This document shows positions 51,320 to 62,593 of a DNA stretch of 64,000 bases, in pieces (the first letter of the stretch is position 1; the number at the start of each line of letters is the position of its first letter). Both the position numbers and the translations under genes were made by a program. Below the pieces are notes generated by a model, which was given only the letters and a program-made list of their open reading frames with translations, was not told the DNA's origin and did no database searches. This DNA comes from Salinarimonas chemoclinalis (GTDB taxonomy: Bacteria > Pseudomonadota > Alphaproteobacteria > Rhizobiales > Beijerinckiaceae): contig NZ_JBGMWH010000012.1 in NCBI RefSeq assembly GCF_041514305.1, positions 1 to 64,000 on the forward strand. The letters are read 5' to 3'.

Positions 51320-53011
51320 ATGGGCAAGCTCATCGACCGATGGAGCATCGCGGCGAAGATCTACAGCCTCGTCGGCCTCTTCGCCGTCGTCGTCGTCGCG
51401 GTCACCGCGGCGAGCGCGATGATCATGACGACGTATCGCGATCAGGTCGCGCTCGCCCAGAACGCGGCGGAGCGTGCGATCCTGAGCGAGCGCGCCAACG
51501 CGCTGATCAACGGCGCGGTCGCCGACACGCGCGGAATCTACATGGCCGCGAGCCCCGCCGAGGTCGAGATCTACGCCGAGTCGCTGCTCGCCGACCTCGA
51601 GCGGATGGGCGTCATGCTCGATGCCTGGCAGCCCCTCGTTTCGGCGGACCGGATGCACCTGTTCCTCGGCTTCCGCGAGGACGTCGACGCCTTCGCCGAC
51701 GTGCGCCGCGAGATCGTGCGGCTCGCGCGCACGCGAGGCGCCGAGGCCGCACGCGCCTTCGGCGACAACGAGGAGAACCGCGCGGCGCAGGACGCGCTCA
51801 ATGAGATCATGAACTCGACCGCCGCCGTGCAGTCGACGAACCTCGAGCGGTTCGTGGGGACGCTCGAGGCGCTGTTCGGGCAGAGCCTCGTGACGATCGC
51901 CGCGATCGGCGGGCTCGGCATCCTCGTCGGCGTGGGGTTCGCCGCCTACCTCTCGCGCCGCCAGCTCACCCAGCCGATCCGCGCCATCTCCGGCGCCATG
52001 CGTGCGCTCGCCGACGGCGACCTCTCGACGGAGGTGCCCTTCGCGGACCGCGTCGACGAAATCGGCGGAATGGCCCGCGCGGTCGCGATCTTCAAGAGCA
52101 ACGCGGTGGAGCGCGAGCAGCTGACCCGCGAGCGGGCGGCCGAGACCGCCGCCCGCGAGCAGCGCACGGCGCGCGTCGCCGAGCTGATCGAGGACTTCGA
52201 GAGCCGCATCGAGACGCTGGTCCAGACGCTCGGCGCCTCCGCCGGCGAGATGGAGGCGACCGCCGAAGCCATGCGCGCGAGCGCCGATCAGGGCCGCACA
52301 CGCTCCGAATCGGGCGCCGTGACCGCGCAGCAGACGAGCTCGGCCATGCGCACCGTCGCGGTCGCCGCCGAGGAGCTCGCCGCCTCCGCCCGCGAGATCA
52401 GCGTCCAGGTGGCGCAGGCGACGCAGATCGCCTCGCAGGCGGTGGAGGACGCCCGCAGCACGGACGCGACGATGCGCGAACTCTCCGCCAACGCCCAGCG
52501 CATCGGCGAGGTCGTCGCGCTCATCAGCGAGATCGCCTCGCAGACGAACCTGCTCGCGCTCAACGCCACCATCGAGGCGGCCCGCGCCGGCGAGGCCGGC
52601 AAGGGCTTCGCGGTCGTCGCCGCGGAGGTGAAGACGCTCGCCGACCAGACCGCCAAGGCCACCGACGAGATCGCCGCCCAGGTCGGCCGCATCCAGACGG
52701 CGTCGGGCAGCGCGGTGCAGGCGATCGAGTCGATCGGCGCCACGATCCAGCGCATGCACGAGATCTCCGGCACGATCGCGTCGGCGGCCGAGGAGCAGCA
52801 GTCGGCGACGCAGGAGATCGCCTCGAACGTCTCCGACGCGGCGAACGGGACGGAGGCCGTCAACGACTTCGTCGGCGAGTTCCGCCAGTCCGCCGCGCAG
52901 ACCGGCACCGCCGCCGACCAGGTCCTCCAGGCCGCCCGCCGCCTCACGGGCTCGGCCTCCGACGTGACGAGCCGCGTCGAGGCGTTCACGGCGGGGATCC
53001 GCGCGGCCTGA
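51320..53011 (+). CDS. Methyl-accepting chemotaxis protein
   Basis: The product is 563 aa. A first membrane helix (about 10-33, IYSLVGLFAVVVVAVTAASA) and a second (about 191-214, LVTIAAIGGLGILVGVGFAA) enclose a ~155-residue helical periplasmic sensor without cache or PAS motifs. HAMP follows (SRRQLTQPIRAISGAMRALA, VDEIGGMARAVAIFK), then the signalling domain with hairpin tip EIASQTNLLALNATIEAARA and GKGFAVVAAEVKTLADQT. It controls CheA in response to an unknown ligand. GAGGG placed seven bases upstream favours the ATG at 51320 over the one at 51314. Confidence 0.94.
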   Translation: MGKLIDRWSIAAKIYSLVGLFAVVVVAVTAASAMIMTTYRDQVALAQNAAERAILSERANALINGAVADTRGIYMAASPAEVEIYAESLLADLERMGVMLDAWQPLVSADRMHLFLGFREDVDAFADVRREIVRLARTRGAEAARAFGDNEENRAAQDALNEIMNSTAAVQSTNLERFVGTLEALFGQSLVTIAAIGGLGILVGVGFAAYLSRRQLTQPIRAISGAMRALADGDLSTEVPFADRVDEIGGMARAVAIFKSNAVEREQLTRERAAETAAREQRTARVAELIEDFESRIETLVQTLGASAGEMEATAEAMRASADQGRTRSESGAVTAQQTSSAMRTVAVAAEELAASAREISVQVAQATQIASQAVEDARSTDATMRELSANAQRIGEVVALISEIASQTNLLALNATIEAARAGEAGKGFAVVAAEVKTLADQTAKATDEIAAQVGRIQTASGSAVQAIESIGATIQRMHEISGTIASAAEEQQSATQEIASNVSDAANGTEAVNDFVGEFRQSAAQTGTAADQVLQAARRLTGSASDVTSRVEAFTAGIRAA

Positions 53012-53065
53012 GGCATTCCGGGCTCCGCGGACGGCGAGGCGACGGGATCGGCGCGGGCCGTCGCC

Positions 53066-53410
53066 TCACCGCAGCGGATCGTTCTCCAGCCTGATCGCCA
53101 CGCCGTGCGGCGTCGCCTCCGCCGCCCGTTCCCAGGCGGCGGCGCGCTCGGCGAGGGCGGCGGTCCCCGCGAGTCCCTTCTCGGCGCAGAGCCGCTCCAG
53201 CGCCGCGACCCAGGCGGTCCAGTAGCCCTCGCCGCCGGCCTCCGCACCCGGCGTCTCCGCCAGCGCGCCCGAGAGCGTGCGCGCCCACTCGCTCCAGCCG
53301 AAGACGCCCCGCGCATTCAGCGCCACCGCCAGCGCGAAGGCGTTCGCCTGCCAGGGCTGCGAGAAGGCCGGCGCCTCGGGCGCGAGGGACGAGGCGTCGT
53401 CAGGCCGCAT
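53066..53410 (-). CDS. Nitrile hydratase accessory protein (cobalt-type activator)
   Basis: The product is 114 aa of the NHase activator/P14K-like family, which chaperones cobalt insertion or subunit swapping for the alpha subunit. Key stretches are FSQPWQANAFALAVALNARG, VFGWSEWARTLSGAL, EGYWTAWVAALERLCAEKGL and a short tail. It starts 11 bases inside the end of the beta-subunit gene, so it is translationally coupled, and it is last in the operon. The small size and W/F-rich helices match the beta-subunit N-terminal domain fold. Confidence 0.87.
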   Translation of the reverse strand: MRPDDASSLAPEAPAFSQPWQANAFALAVALNARGVFGWSEWARTLSGALAETPGAEAGGEGYWTAWVAALERLCAEKGLAGTAALAERAAAWERAAEATPHGVAIRLENDPLR

Positions 53411-54059
53411 CGAGGTAGCTCTCCCAGGCGTCGATCGACACGGACAGCGTCGGGTCCGCCCCCTCGCCCCACAATTCCCTCCCCGCGAACCGCACGGTGT
53501 AGAGGTGCTGCGGCGCCTCGCCCTTCCCGTGCGCGTTCGTATCCGGGAAGACGTGGGCGCCGTGATGGAGCACGATCTCGCCGGTCTTGCCGCGGGCGTA
53601 GCGCGGCAGGCGGGTGTGGCCGACGGGGTTGATCACCCGCGTGCGCACACGGTCCCCGACGGCGAAGCGCGGCGGCGCCGCCGTCTCGCGGTCCGTCGGC
53701 CCGCCCCGCGCCAACGCCGCCGGCACGGCCTCCGCCGAGAGCACCCGCGCGAGACGGGCGCCCGGCCGCAGAGCGCGGCCGGCGGCGAGTTCGTCCGCCC
53801 CCACGAGCCCCGCCGCGACGACGAGGCGCTCGAGCCCCTTCGCCCAGATCTCGTAGTACGAAGCCGCGAGATATTCCGCCGGCGGCAGGCTCTCGCGGGC
53901 GTGGCGCGAGGCGTCGAGCGTCCAGGAGCCGGTCGCGCCCATGGCGAGCGTGACGCCGAAGGCGCGGCGCTCCCACGGCGCGTGGAACAGCGGCTCGTCC
54001 GCCTCCCGCACCACGGGCCCGAAGCCGTGCATGCCGCCGAGATCCTGCGCCCCGTTCAT
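53400..54059 (-). CDS. nthB: Nitrile hydratase beta subunit
   Basis: The product is 219 aa, the expected length. It opens with MNGAQDLGGMHGFGPVVREA, the family's N-terminal signature, and has the helical SYYEIWAKGLERLVV segment. The C-terminal SH3-like half has RFAVGDRVRTRVINPVGHTR, LPRYARGKTGEIVLHHGAHV and LYTVRFAGRELWGE. With the alpha subunit it forms the heterodimer that hydrates nitriles to amides. The ATG overlaps the alpha-subunit stop by four bases. Confidence 0.94.
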   Translation of the reverse strand: MNGAQDLGGMHGFGPVVREADEPLFHAPWERRAFGVTLAMGATGSWTLDASRHARESLPPAEYLAASYYEIWAKGLERLVVAAGLVGADELAAGRALRPGARLARVLSAEAVPAALARGGPTDRETAAPPRFAVGDRVRTRVINPVGHTRLPRYARGKTGEIVLHHGAHVFPDTNAHGKGEAPQHLYTVRFAGRELWGEGADPTLSVSIDAWESYLDAA

Positions 54060-54712
54060 CGCGCGCCCTCCCCGCGCGCCGCGCCGGGCGCCCGCGCGAG
54101 CCCGGTGCCGATCATCGAATCGCGGGTGACGAGGTCGGAGAGGCCCTCCACGTCGAGGCCGTCGGTTCCCTCCGGGCGCATCGGCACCACGAGGTAGCGC
54201 ACCTCGGCCGTCGAATCCCACACCCGGATCGCCGTCGTCTCGGGGAGCGTCACCCCGAACTCGGCGAGCACGCCGCGCGGGTCCATCACGGCGCGCGCGC
54301 GGTAGGGCGCGGACTTGTACCAGGTCGGCGGCAAGCCGAGCACCGGCCAGGGATAGCAGGAGCACAGGGTGCAGACGACGAGATGATGTTCGTCGGGCGT
54401 GTTGAAGACCGCCACCATGTGCTCGCCCTGGCGCCCGACGAAGCCCATCGACGCGATCCCCGCCGTGGCGTCCGCCGCCAGCGCATCGCGGAACGCGGGA
54501 TCGGTCCAGGCGCGGGCGACGACCCGCGCGCCGTTGCGCGGGCCGACCTCGGTCTCATAGGTGTCGATCAGCGCGTCGATCGCGGCGGGCTCGACGTAGC
54601 CCTTCTCGACGAGGATCGATTCCAGCGCCTTCACCCGCGCCTCGATCGGCTCCAGATGGCTGTGGCCGTGGCCGTGATCATGTTCGTGGTCGTCGTGGTC
54701 GTGGTCGTGCAA
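54056..54712 (-). CDS. nthA: Nitrile hydratase alpha subunit, cobalt type, with His-rich N terminus
   Basis: The product is 218 aa. The metal-binding motif is VCTLCSCYPWP with Cys 114, 117 and 119; Thr between the first two Cys marks the cobalt class (Ser marks iron). The claw then depends on oxidation of Cys 117 and 119. Other family stretches are ARVKALESILVEKGYV and NGARVVARAWTDPAFRDALA. The first 19 residues alternate His and Asp (MHDHDHDDHEHDHGHGHSH), an unusual metal-binding leader. The start is a TTG, with GGGGAG eight bases upstream, 26 bases after the PfkB stop. Confidence 0.95.
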   Translation of the reverse strand: MHDHDHDDHEHDHGHGHSHLEPIEARVKALESILVEKGYVEPAAIDALIDTYETEVGPRNGARVVARAWTDPAFRDALAADATAGIASMGFVGRQGEHMVAVFNTPDEHHLVVCTLCSCYPWPVLGLPPTWYKSAPYRARAVMDPRGVLAEFGVTLPETTAIRVWDSTAEVRYLVVPMRPEGTDGLDVEGLSDLVTRDSMIGTGLARAPGAARGEGAR

Positions 54713-54737
54713 GGCGTGATCTCCCCTCTCCGGCCCG

Positions 54738-55706
54738 TCAGGCGCCGCGCGCCTCGACCTCGGCGAGCGTCGGCGGGTTCGCTCCCGGCCGCTCGCAGGT
54801 GATGGACGCGGCGCGCACCGCGAAATCGAGCGCGTCGGCGACGTCGTCGGGCGCGAGCCTCTCGAGGCCGGCCCGGTCGAGCAGCCCGCGCGCGTCGAGC
54901 CGCGCCAGCAGGCCCGCGTGCAGCGTATCGCCCGCCCCCACCGTGTCCGCCACGGTCACCGACCGTCCCGCGACCGCGCGCATCGCCGTGCCCTGCGCGG
55001 TGCGCAGGAAGGCCCGCACCCCCGCCGCCCCGAGCGTCGCCACGACGAGCCGCGCGCCGCCGGCGAGCCGCGCCTCCGCCCAGGCGGCGAGCGCCGCCTC
55101 GTCGGCGGGGTCGATCCCGAACCCGTCCGCCAGATCCTCCCCGCTCGCCTTGACGATGTCGGCGACCGCGAGGAAGTCCGCGAGGCGGGCGCGCCAGGCG
55201 GCGAGGTCGGGCGTCACCATCGCCCGCAGGTTGGGGTCGAGGGAGACGACGCGCCGCTCGGCCTCCCGCCGCGCGAGCGCGAGATAGGCGGCGCCCGCCG
55301 GGTCGACCGCGAGCGAGAAGGAGCCGAAGGCGAGGGCGCGCACGCCCTCCGGCAGCGCCGCGGGCAGGTCCGCCCCCGTGATGCTCCGGTCGGCCGCGCC
55401 GTGGCCGTGGAAGGCGTAGGAGACGTCCCCGTTCGGGCGCGGGGCGACGACCCCGATCGTCGTCGGCGCGGGCAGCCGCGGGGCGAGCGAGAGGTCGACC
55501 CCGTCGCGGGCGAGCCGGCCTGCGAGCACCTCGCCGAAGCGGTCGGTCGAGAGCCCGCCGCAGAAGCCCGTCTCGCGCCCGAGCCGCGCCAGGGCTATCG
55601 CCACGTTGAAGGGCGAGCCGCCGGGCACCGCGCGGGCCGCGAGCGCGGTGCCGTCGTCGTCGCCGACGAAGAGATCGATCAGCGCCTCGCCGCAGACCAG
55701 GATCAT
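54738..55706 (-). CDS. PfkB-family carbohydrate kinase (fructokinase-like)
   Basis: The product is 322 aa. The ribokinase fold shows VCGEALIDLFV, the N-terminal PfkB signature region GGSPFNVAIALARLGRETGF, SLDPNLR, VVATLGAAGVRAF and the C-terminal signature DTVGAGDTLHAGLLARL with catalytic Asp in GAGD. It phosphorylates a sugar with ATP; GGSPFNVAIALARLG resembles fructokinases most. The gene lies between a HAD hydrolase and the nitrile hydratase genes on the same strand and may share their message, although a pathway link is not obvious. Confidence 0.92.
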   Translation of the reverse strand: MILVCGEALIDLFVGDDDGTALAARAVPGGSPFNVAIALARLGRETGFCGGLSTDRFGEVLAGRLARDGVDLSLAPRLPAPTTIGVVAPRPNGDVSYAFHGHGAADRSITGADLPAALPEGVRALAFGSFSLAVDPAGAAYLALARREAERRVVSLDPNLRAMVTPDLAAWRARLADFLAVADIVKASGEDLADGFGIDPADEAALAAWAEARLAGGARLVVATLGAAGVRAFLRTAQGTAMRAVAGRSVTVADTVGAGDTLHAGLLARLDARGLLDRAGLERLAPDDVADALDFAVRAASITCERPGANPPTLAEVEARGA

Positions 55707-55791
55707 GCGCGTCTCCTCTCGCTCGGGAGCCTCGCCGACCTGTATGGCACCCGTTCGCCGGCCGCGGTAGCCCCGCGGCCCGGGTCCGCGC

Positions 55792-56394
55792 TCAGATCTC
55801 CACCCCCTCGGCCCGCAGGCCCGCCGCGAGGTCGAAACCGAGCGGGCAGTGCAGCGCGCGCATGCCCACCGCCCGCGCGCCCGCGACGTTCTTCTCGGAA
55901 TCGTCGATGAACAGGCACCGCCCCGCCTCGAGGCGATAGCGCTCGAGCAGCGTGCGGTAGATCGCCGGGTCGGGCTTCACCAGCCGCTCGAGGGCGGAGA
56001 CGACGACGCCCTCGAAACGGGTGAGGACGGGGAAGCGCTCGGTCGCCTCCGCCCACTTCTCCCGCGAGAAGTTGGTGATGGCGTAGATCGGCTCGCCACG
56101 GGCGAGGAGCCGCTCCAGCAGAGCGGTGTTGGGCGCGATGGCGCCGGGCACCATCTCCTGCCAGCGCGTGTCGAAGGCGCGGATCTCCGCCTCCCATTCG
56201 GGATGTTTCGCGCACAGCGCCGCCACGTGGTCGGCGTAGACCGCGCCGCGGTCCATCTCGAGGTTCCAGTCGCCGGTGCAGACGTTGGCGAGGAACCACT
56301 CCATCCGCTCGACGTCGTCGAACATCTTCTCGTAGAGAAAGCGCGGGTCCCAGCGGATGAGGACGTTGCCGACGTCGAAGACGAGGATGGTCAC
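55792..56394 (-). CDS. HAD-family hydrolase
   Basis: The product is 200 aa of the HAD superfamily subfamily IA. Motif I is VFDVGNVLIRWD (Asp 7 nucleophile; the usual second Asp is replaced by Gly, DVGN). Motif II is YAITNFS, motif III lies around VKPDPAIYRTLLERY (Lys), and motif IV is FIDDSEKNVAGARA. The DVGN form is typical of the YihX/epoxide-hydrolase-N-like branch of sugar-phosphate phosphatases and haloacid dehalogenase relatives. The substrate is unknown. It is first of the same-strand run leading to the PfkB kinase, which fits a phosphate-ester substrate. Confidence 0.88.
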   Translation of the reverse strand: MTILVFDVGNVLIRWDPRFLYEKMFDDVERMEWFLANVCTGDWNLEMDRGAVYADHVAALCAKHPEWEAEIRAFDTRWQEMVPGAIAPNTALLERLLARGEPIYAITNFSREKWAEATERFPVLTRFEGVVVSALERLVKPDPAIYRTLLERYRLEAGRCLFIDDSEKNVAGARAVGMRALHCPLGFDLAAGLRAEGVEI

Positions 56395-56574
56395 GGGGGG
56401 TGCTCCGATCGAATGCTACCCGCGCCGCTTCGCACGGGCGCGTGACGATCGCAAGACGCGGGGGAGACGCGCGCGGGCGGCGCCCCGCCTCCATCCGCGA
56501 CCGAACCAAAGTGGCGCTTCCGTCGGCCCCTTCTTTGGCGGTAGACCGGGGGGACGTCCCGCGGAGCGAACGCC

Positions 56575-58554
56575 ATGATCGACGACGACGCCCTCTCGGC
56601 CGATTTCCCGACGCCCTCGCGCGCGGACTGGCTCGCGCTGGTCGAGGGCGTGCTGAAGGGCGCCGACTTCGAGAAGCGGCTCGTCTCGCGCACCTGGGAC
56701 GGGCTCGCGATCCAGCCGCTCTACGAGAAAGCGGACGTCGCCGCCCGCCCCGGCCGCGACGCCCACGGCCCCTGGCGCGTCGCCCAGCGCGTCGACGACC
56801 CGCGCCGCGAGACCGCGAACGCGCAAGCGCTGGAGGATCTCGAGGGCGGCGCCGACGCGCTGACGCTGGTCTTCCCGCAGGCGCCGGCCGCCCGCGGCTT
56901 CGGCCTCGCCGCGCAGACCGTCGACGACCTCGACGCCACGCTCGCCGGCGTCATGCTCGACCTCGTTCACGTCCGGCTCGACGCCGGCGGCGCCGGGCGG
57001 CAGGCGGCGGCGATGCTGATCGCGCTCGCCGAGCGCCGCGGCCACCCGCTCGCGGACCTCTCGATCGATCTCGCGCTCGACCCGATCGGCGCCGCCGCCG
57101 CGGCGGGCCGGATGTCGGCGCCGTGGGCGATCGTGGCGGAGCGCTCGGCGCAGACGCTCGCCGATCTCTCCGCGCGCGGGTTCACGGGTCGTACCTTCCT
57201 CGCCGACGCGCGCCCGGTCCACGAGGCGGGCGCGAGCGAGGCGCAGGAGCTCGCCTTCGTGCTCGCGTCCGGCATCGCCTATCTGCGCGCGCTCGAGGCC
57301 GGCGGGCACGGGCTCGACGCCGCGCGCGACGCGCTCTCCTTCCTGCTCGTCGCCGACGCCGACGAGTTCCTCGGCATCGCCAAGGTGCGGGCGCTGCGCG
57401 CGCTCTGGGCGCGGATCGAGAAGGCCTCGGGCCTGACGCCCAAGCCCATCCGTCTCCACGCCGAGACCGCGTGGCGCATGACCACGCGGCGCGACCCGTG
57501 GGTGAACCTCCTGCGCGCCACGGTCGCGACCTTCTCGGCGGGCGTGGGCGGGGCGGATTCCCTCGTCGTGACGCCGTTCACGGCGGCGCTGGGGCTGCCC
57601 GACGCCTTCGCCCGGCGCGTGGCGCGCAACACGCAGCTCGTGCTCCTGCACGAATCGAACCTCTGGCGCGTCGCCGACCCGGCCGCCGGCTCGGGCGCGC
57701 TCGAGGGGCTCACGGATGCGCTCTGCGAGAAGGCCTGGGCACTGTTCCAGGAGATCGAGGGCGAGGGCGGGATCGTGGAGAGCCTGCACGCGGGGGCCGT
57801 GCAGGACCGCATCCGCGAGACGCGCGCGGCGCGCGACGCCGCCATCGCCAGGCGCAGGGACGCCATCACCGGCGTCTCCGAGTTCCCCTTCCTCGACGAG
57901 AAGCCGGTCGCGGTGGCGATGGTTGCCGACGAGGCGCCGCACGCGCCGCCGCCCTCCGCCACCGATGCCGAGGCGAAGCCCGTCGCGGCCTTCGCCGACC
58001 TCGTCGCCGCGGCCGCGGAGGGCGCGAGCCTCGCGCGCCTCATGGCCGCGCCGGCCGGCGTCGAGCCCGTCACGCTCGGCCCCCTCCCCCGCCGCCGCGA
58101 CGCCGAACCCTGGGAGCGCCTGCGCGACCGCTCGGACGCGCTCTTCGCCGCGCACGGCAAGCGCCCGGCCGTGTTCCTGGCCAATATCGGCCCCCTCGCC
58201 GCCTTCAACGCCCGCGCCGGCTTCGCGGCGAACGCCTTCGAGGCGGGCGGCATCGCGGCCCTGTCGAACGACGGCTTCCCCGATCATGGCGCCATGGCGG
58301 AGGCCTTCGCCGGGTCCGGCGCCGCCATCGCCTGCCTGTGCTCGTCGGACGCGCTCTACGAGGAACAGGCCGCCGACGCCGCCCGCGCGATGAAGGCCGC
58401 GGGCTGCAGGCACCTTTACCTCGCCGGCCGCCCCGGCACGCGCGAGGCCCCCTGGCGCGAAGCGGGCATCGACGCCTTCGTCTTCATGGGCGTCGACCTG
58501 CTCGGCCTGCTCGAGGGCGCGCTGTCGCACGCCGAGGAGGCCACCCGTGCTTGA
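56575..58554 (+). CDS. mutA: Methylmalonyl-CoA mutase small subunit
   Basis: The product is 659 aa, the non-catalytic partner of MutB. It keeps the TIM-barrel half (WLALVEGVLKGADFEKRLVS, RTWDGLAIQPLYEKADV) and a degenerate cobalamin-type C-terminal domain (AVFLANIGPLAAFNARAGFA, NDGFPDHGAMAEAFAGSG) but lacks the DxHxxG cofactor motif. The heterodimer interconverts methylmalonyl-CoA and succinyl-CoA in propionate and branched-chain metabolism and in the ethylmalonyl-CoA pathway. It is separated from mutB by 282 bases of repeat DNA, unlike the tight spacing usual for this pair. Confidence 0.93.
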   Translation: MIDDDALSADFPTPSRADWLALVEGVLKGADFEKRLVSRTWDGLAIQPLYEKADVAARPGRDAHGPWRVAQRVDDPRRETANAQALEDLEGGADALTLVFPQAPAARGFGLAAQTVDDLDATLAGVMLDLVHVRLDAGGAGRQAAAMLIALAERRGHPLADLSIDLALDPIGAAAAAGRMSAPWAIVAERSAQTLADLSARGFTGRTFLADARPVHEAGASEAQELAFVLASGIAYLRALEAGGHGLDAARDALSFLLVADADEFLGIAKVRALRALWARIEKASGLTPKPIRLHAETAWRMTTRRDPWVNLLRATVATFSAGVGGADSLVVTPFTAALGLPDAFARRVARNTQLVLLHESNLWRVADPAAGSGALEGLTDALCEKAWALFQEIEGEGGIVESLHAGAVQDRIRETRAARDAAIARRRDAITGVSEFPFLDEKPVAVAMVADEAPHAPPPSATDAEAKPVAAFADLVAAAAEGASLARLMAAPAGVEPVTLGPLPRRRDAEPWERLRDRSDALFAAHGKRPAVFLANIGPLAAFNARAGFAANAFEAGGIAALSNDGFPDHGAMAEAFAGSGAAIACLCSSDALYEEQAADAARAMKAAGCRHLYLAGRPGTREAPWREAGIDAFVFMGVDLLGLLEGALSHAEEATRA

Positions 58555-58836
58555 TCGGATCGGCGAGCACCCACATGATCCATCGAGCCGAGCGAGCGCG
58601 CTCTCGCTGTCATCCCGGGCCGCGAAGCGGACCCGGGACCCAGAACACGAGAGGCCAGGGTCAGGACGCGCGAGAGCGCGTCCGTCCACCGGGAGCCGAT
58701 GCAGGCGTTGGGTGGTCGCGCGCGCTTTCGCGCACGCTATGGCAGGCACCCGTGGTTCTGGGTCCCGGACCGCCTTCGGCGTCCGGGATGACAGGGATGG
58801 GGAGCCGCCGAGCAGCCGCCGCGTGGAGGTGAGACG
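58555..58836. other. mutA-mutB spacer
   Basis: The 282-base spacer is mostly the inverted-repeat element at 58608-58793. The last 40 bases carry the mutB ribosome site. No promoter boxes are evident, so mutB may depend on read-through from mutA across the repeat hairpins. Confidence 0.5.
58608..58793. repeat. Inverted-repeat intergenic element between mutA and mutB
   Basis: The ~186-bp element is framed by inverted ends of about 41 bp: TGTCATCCCGGGCCGCGAAG followed by CGGACCCGGGACCCAGAACAC on the left, and on the other strand of the right end TGTCATCCCGGACGCCGAAG followed by GCGGTCCGGGACCCAGAACCACG. Each end can also fold alone. The interior has further dyads (CGCGCGCTTTCGCGCACG). TGTCATCCCGG...GGGACCCAGA repeats are common between genes in Hyphomicrobiales; no protein is encoded. 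Confidence 0.85.
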
Positions 58837-61038
<2,202 letters not shown>

Positions 61039-61113
61039 CGGAGCGCGCACGGGGCACGCCCCCGGCGCCCCTCCGGCTCGCAGCGACCACCGCCCGCTCC
61101 CGCGAAGGCAGCC

Positions 61114-61560
61114 ATGACGATCCTCTACATCGACGCCGACGCCTGCCCCGTGAAGGACGAGGCCTACGCGGTGGCCGCGCGCTTCGGCGTGGCGGTGAAG
61201 GTGGTCTCGAACGCCTTCCTGCGCGTGCCGCCCGATGCCGCCATCGAGCGGGTGATCGTGCCGGGCGGGCTCGACGTCGCCGACGACTGGATCGCCGAGC
61301 GGGTCGCGCCGGGGGACGTCGTCGTCACCGCCGACGTGCCGCTGGCGGATCGCTGCGTGAAGGCCGGCGCCGTCGCGCTCGCGCCGACGGGCAAGGTCTT
61401 CGACGCGCAGTCGATCGGCATGGCGCGCGCCGTGCGCGACCTGATGAGCGACCTGCGCGAGGCGGGCGCCGTCACCGGCGGGCCCAAGCCCTTCTCGCCC
61501 AGGGACCGTTCCGCCTTCCGCGCGGCGCTCGACCGGGAGCTGCGGCGCGCGACGCGCTGA
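61114..61560 (+). CDS. YaiI/YqxD family protein (DUF188)
   Basis: The product is 148 aa. It is a PIN-like/NYN-like fold protein with IDADACPVKDEAYAVAARFG at the N terminus, VVSNAFLRVP, VPGGLDVADDWIAERVAPGD, VVTADVPLADRCVKAGAVAL and the C-terminal GGPKPFSPRDRSAFRAALDR. The conserved Asp residues suggest a metal-dependent nuclease, but the function is unproven. It stands 75 bases after mutB and converges end to end with the sugar isomerase-like gene. Confidence 0.92.
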   Translation: MTILYIDADACPVKDEAYAVAARFGVAVKVVSNAFLRVPPDAAIERVIVPGGLDVADDWIAERVAPGDVVVTADVPLADRCVKAGAVALAPTGKVFDAQSIGMARAVRDLMSDLREAGAVTGGPKPFSPRDRSAFRAALDRELRRATR

Positions 61561-62466
61561 TCACCCATCGCGCGGCGCCTCGCGAGCGAGCTTCGCCAGG
61601 CGGCGCGCGTCGGCGAGCGTCTGCGCCGCCTCGGCAACGAAGCGCTCGGGCAGCTCGACCACGAACGTGCAGCCCTCGGGGAAGCGCGCGGCGCGCATCA
61701 GCCGCTCGAGCGGCAGGTCGCCCCAGCCGAGCGGCAGGTGCAGGTCGCCGAGCCCGAAGTGCATCTTCTCGGCCTGGGTGTAGGCCCAGAACGTCTCCTC
61801 GGGCACGCCGAAAGAATCGTGCAGGTGCACGTGCGCGGCGACATCGGAGAGCGCCACCGCCTCCGCGAGGCCGTCGCCGCCCCGCGCGCCGGCGTGGAGG
61901 AAGCCGTGGCTGACGTCGAGGGTGGCGCGCACGTGCGGGTCGCCGACGGCGGCGATCTCGCGGGCGAGGCGCGCGGGGGAGGCCGTGTGCACGCCCGCGC
62001 CGAAGGGGAAGATGTTCTCCACGCAGATCACGAGATCGCGCGCCGCCGCCTCGACGCCGGCGCGGGAGAGCCACTCGCGCTGGCGGGCGTAGCGGCCCTC
62101 GAGGTCGGACACGTCTCCCGCGCAGAAGCCGGAATGCATGACCACCCGCCGCGCCCGGAGCCGCGCCGCGACGTCGAGGCTCGCGCGCAGGACGTCGAAA
62201 TGCAGCGGCAGGTGCTCCGCGTCGTTGAGGAAGTTGAGCCCGATCGCGGCGTGGACGCTGTAGCCCGGCGCGCGCCCGGCGCAGGCCTCGACGAGGCGCG
62301 CGAGCGGCCCAGGCAGGATGCGCGCCCGCGCCATCACGTCGAGGGAGAGGAGCGGGATCTCCACGAGGTCGACGCCCAGCCGCTCCAGCCGGTCGAACTC
62401 CTGCCCCAGCGTCGCCCCATCCGGGCGCGCCACGTGCGCCGACATGCCCACAATGATGTCCGTCAT
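61561..62466 (-). CDS. Sugar phosphate isomerase/epimerase-like TIM barrel protein
   Basis: The product is 301 aa of the AP endonuclease family 2 / xylose isomerase-like barrel. Typical segments are LERLGVDLVEIPLLSLDVMA, RVVMHSGFCAGDVSDLEGRY, ICVENIFPFGAGVHT, ATLDVSHGFLHAG, HVHLHDSFGVPEE and FVVELPERF. His and Glu/Asp residues on successive strands should bind a divalent metal. Whether it isomerises a sugar or acts on another small molecule is unknown. GGAGGC lies before the ATG at MTDIIVGMSA; the long upstream frame is the antisense of Uma2. Confidence 0.88.
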   Translation of the reverse strand: MTDIIVGMSAHVARPDGATLGQEFDRLERLGVDLVEIPLLSLDVMARARILPGPLARLVEACAGRAPGYSVHAAIGLNFLNDAEHLPLHFDVLRASLDVAARLRARRVVMHSGFCAGDVSDLEGRYARQREWLSRAGVEAAARDLVICVENIFPFGAGVHTASPARLAREIAAVGDPHVRATLDVSHGFLHAGARGGDGLAEAVALSDVAAHVHLHDSFGVPEETFWAYTQAEKMHFGLGDLHLPLGWGDLPLERLMRAARFPEGCTFVVELPERFVAEAAQTLADARRLAKLAREAPRDG

Positions 62467-62593
62467 CGATCGCCTCCTCGCGCCGCCGCCCGCCCGCGCG
62501 GCGCGCAGAGACCACGCGGCGATGACGGCCTGATGAAGGCACGAGGCGGCGTTGCGGGCGCGGAAGGACGACCTCGAACGCTCCGCCGTCGCG

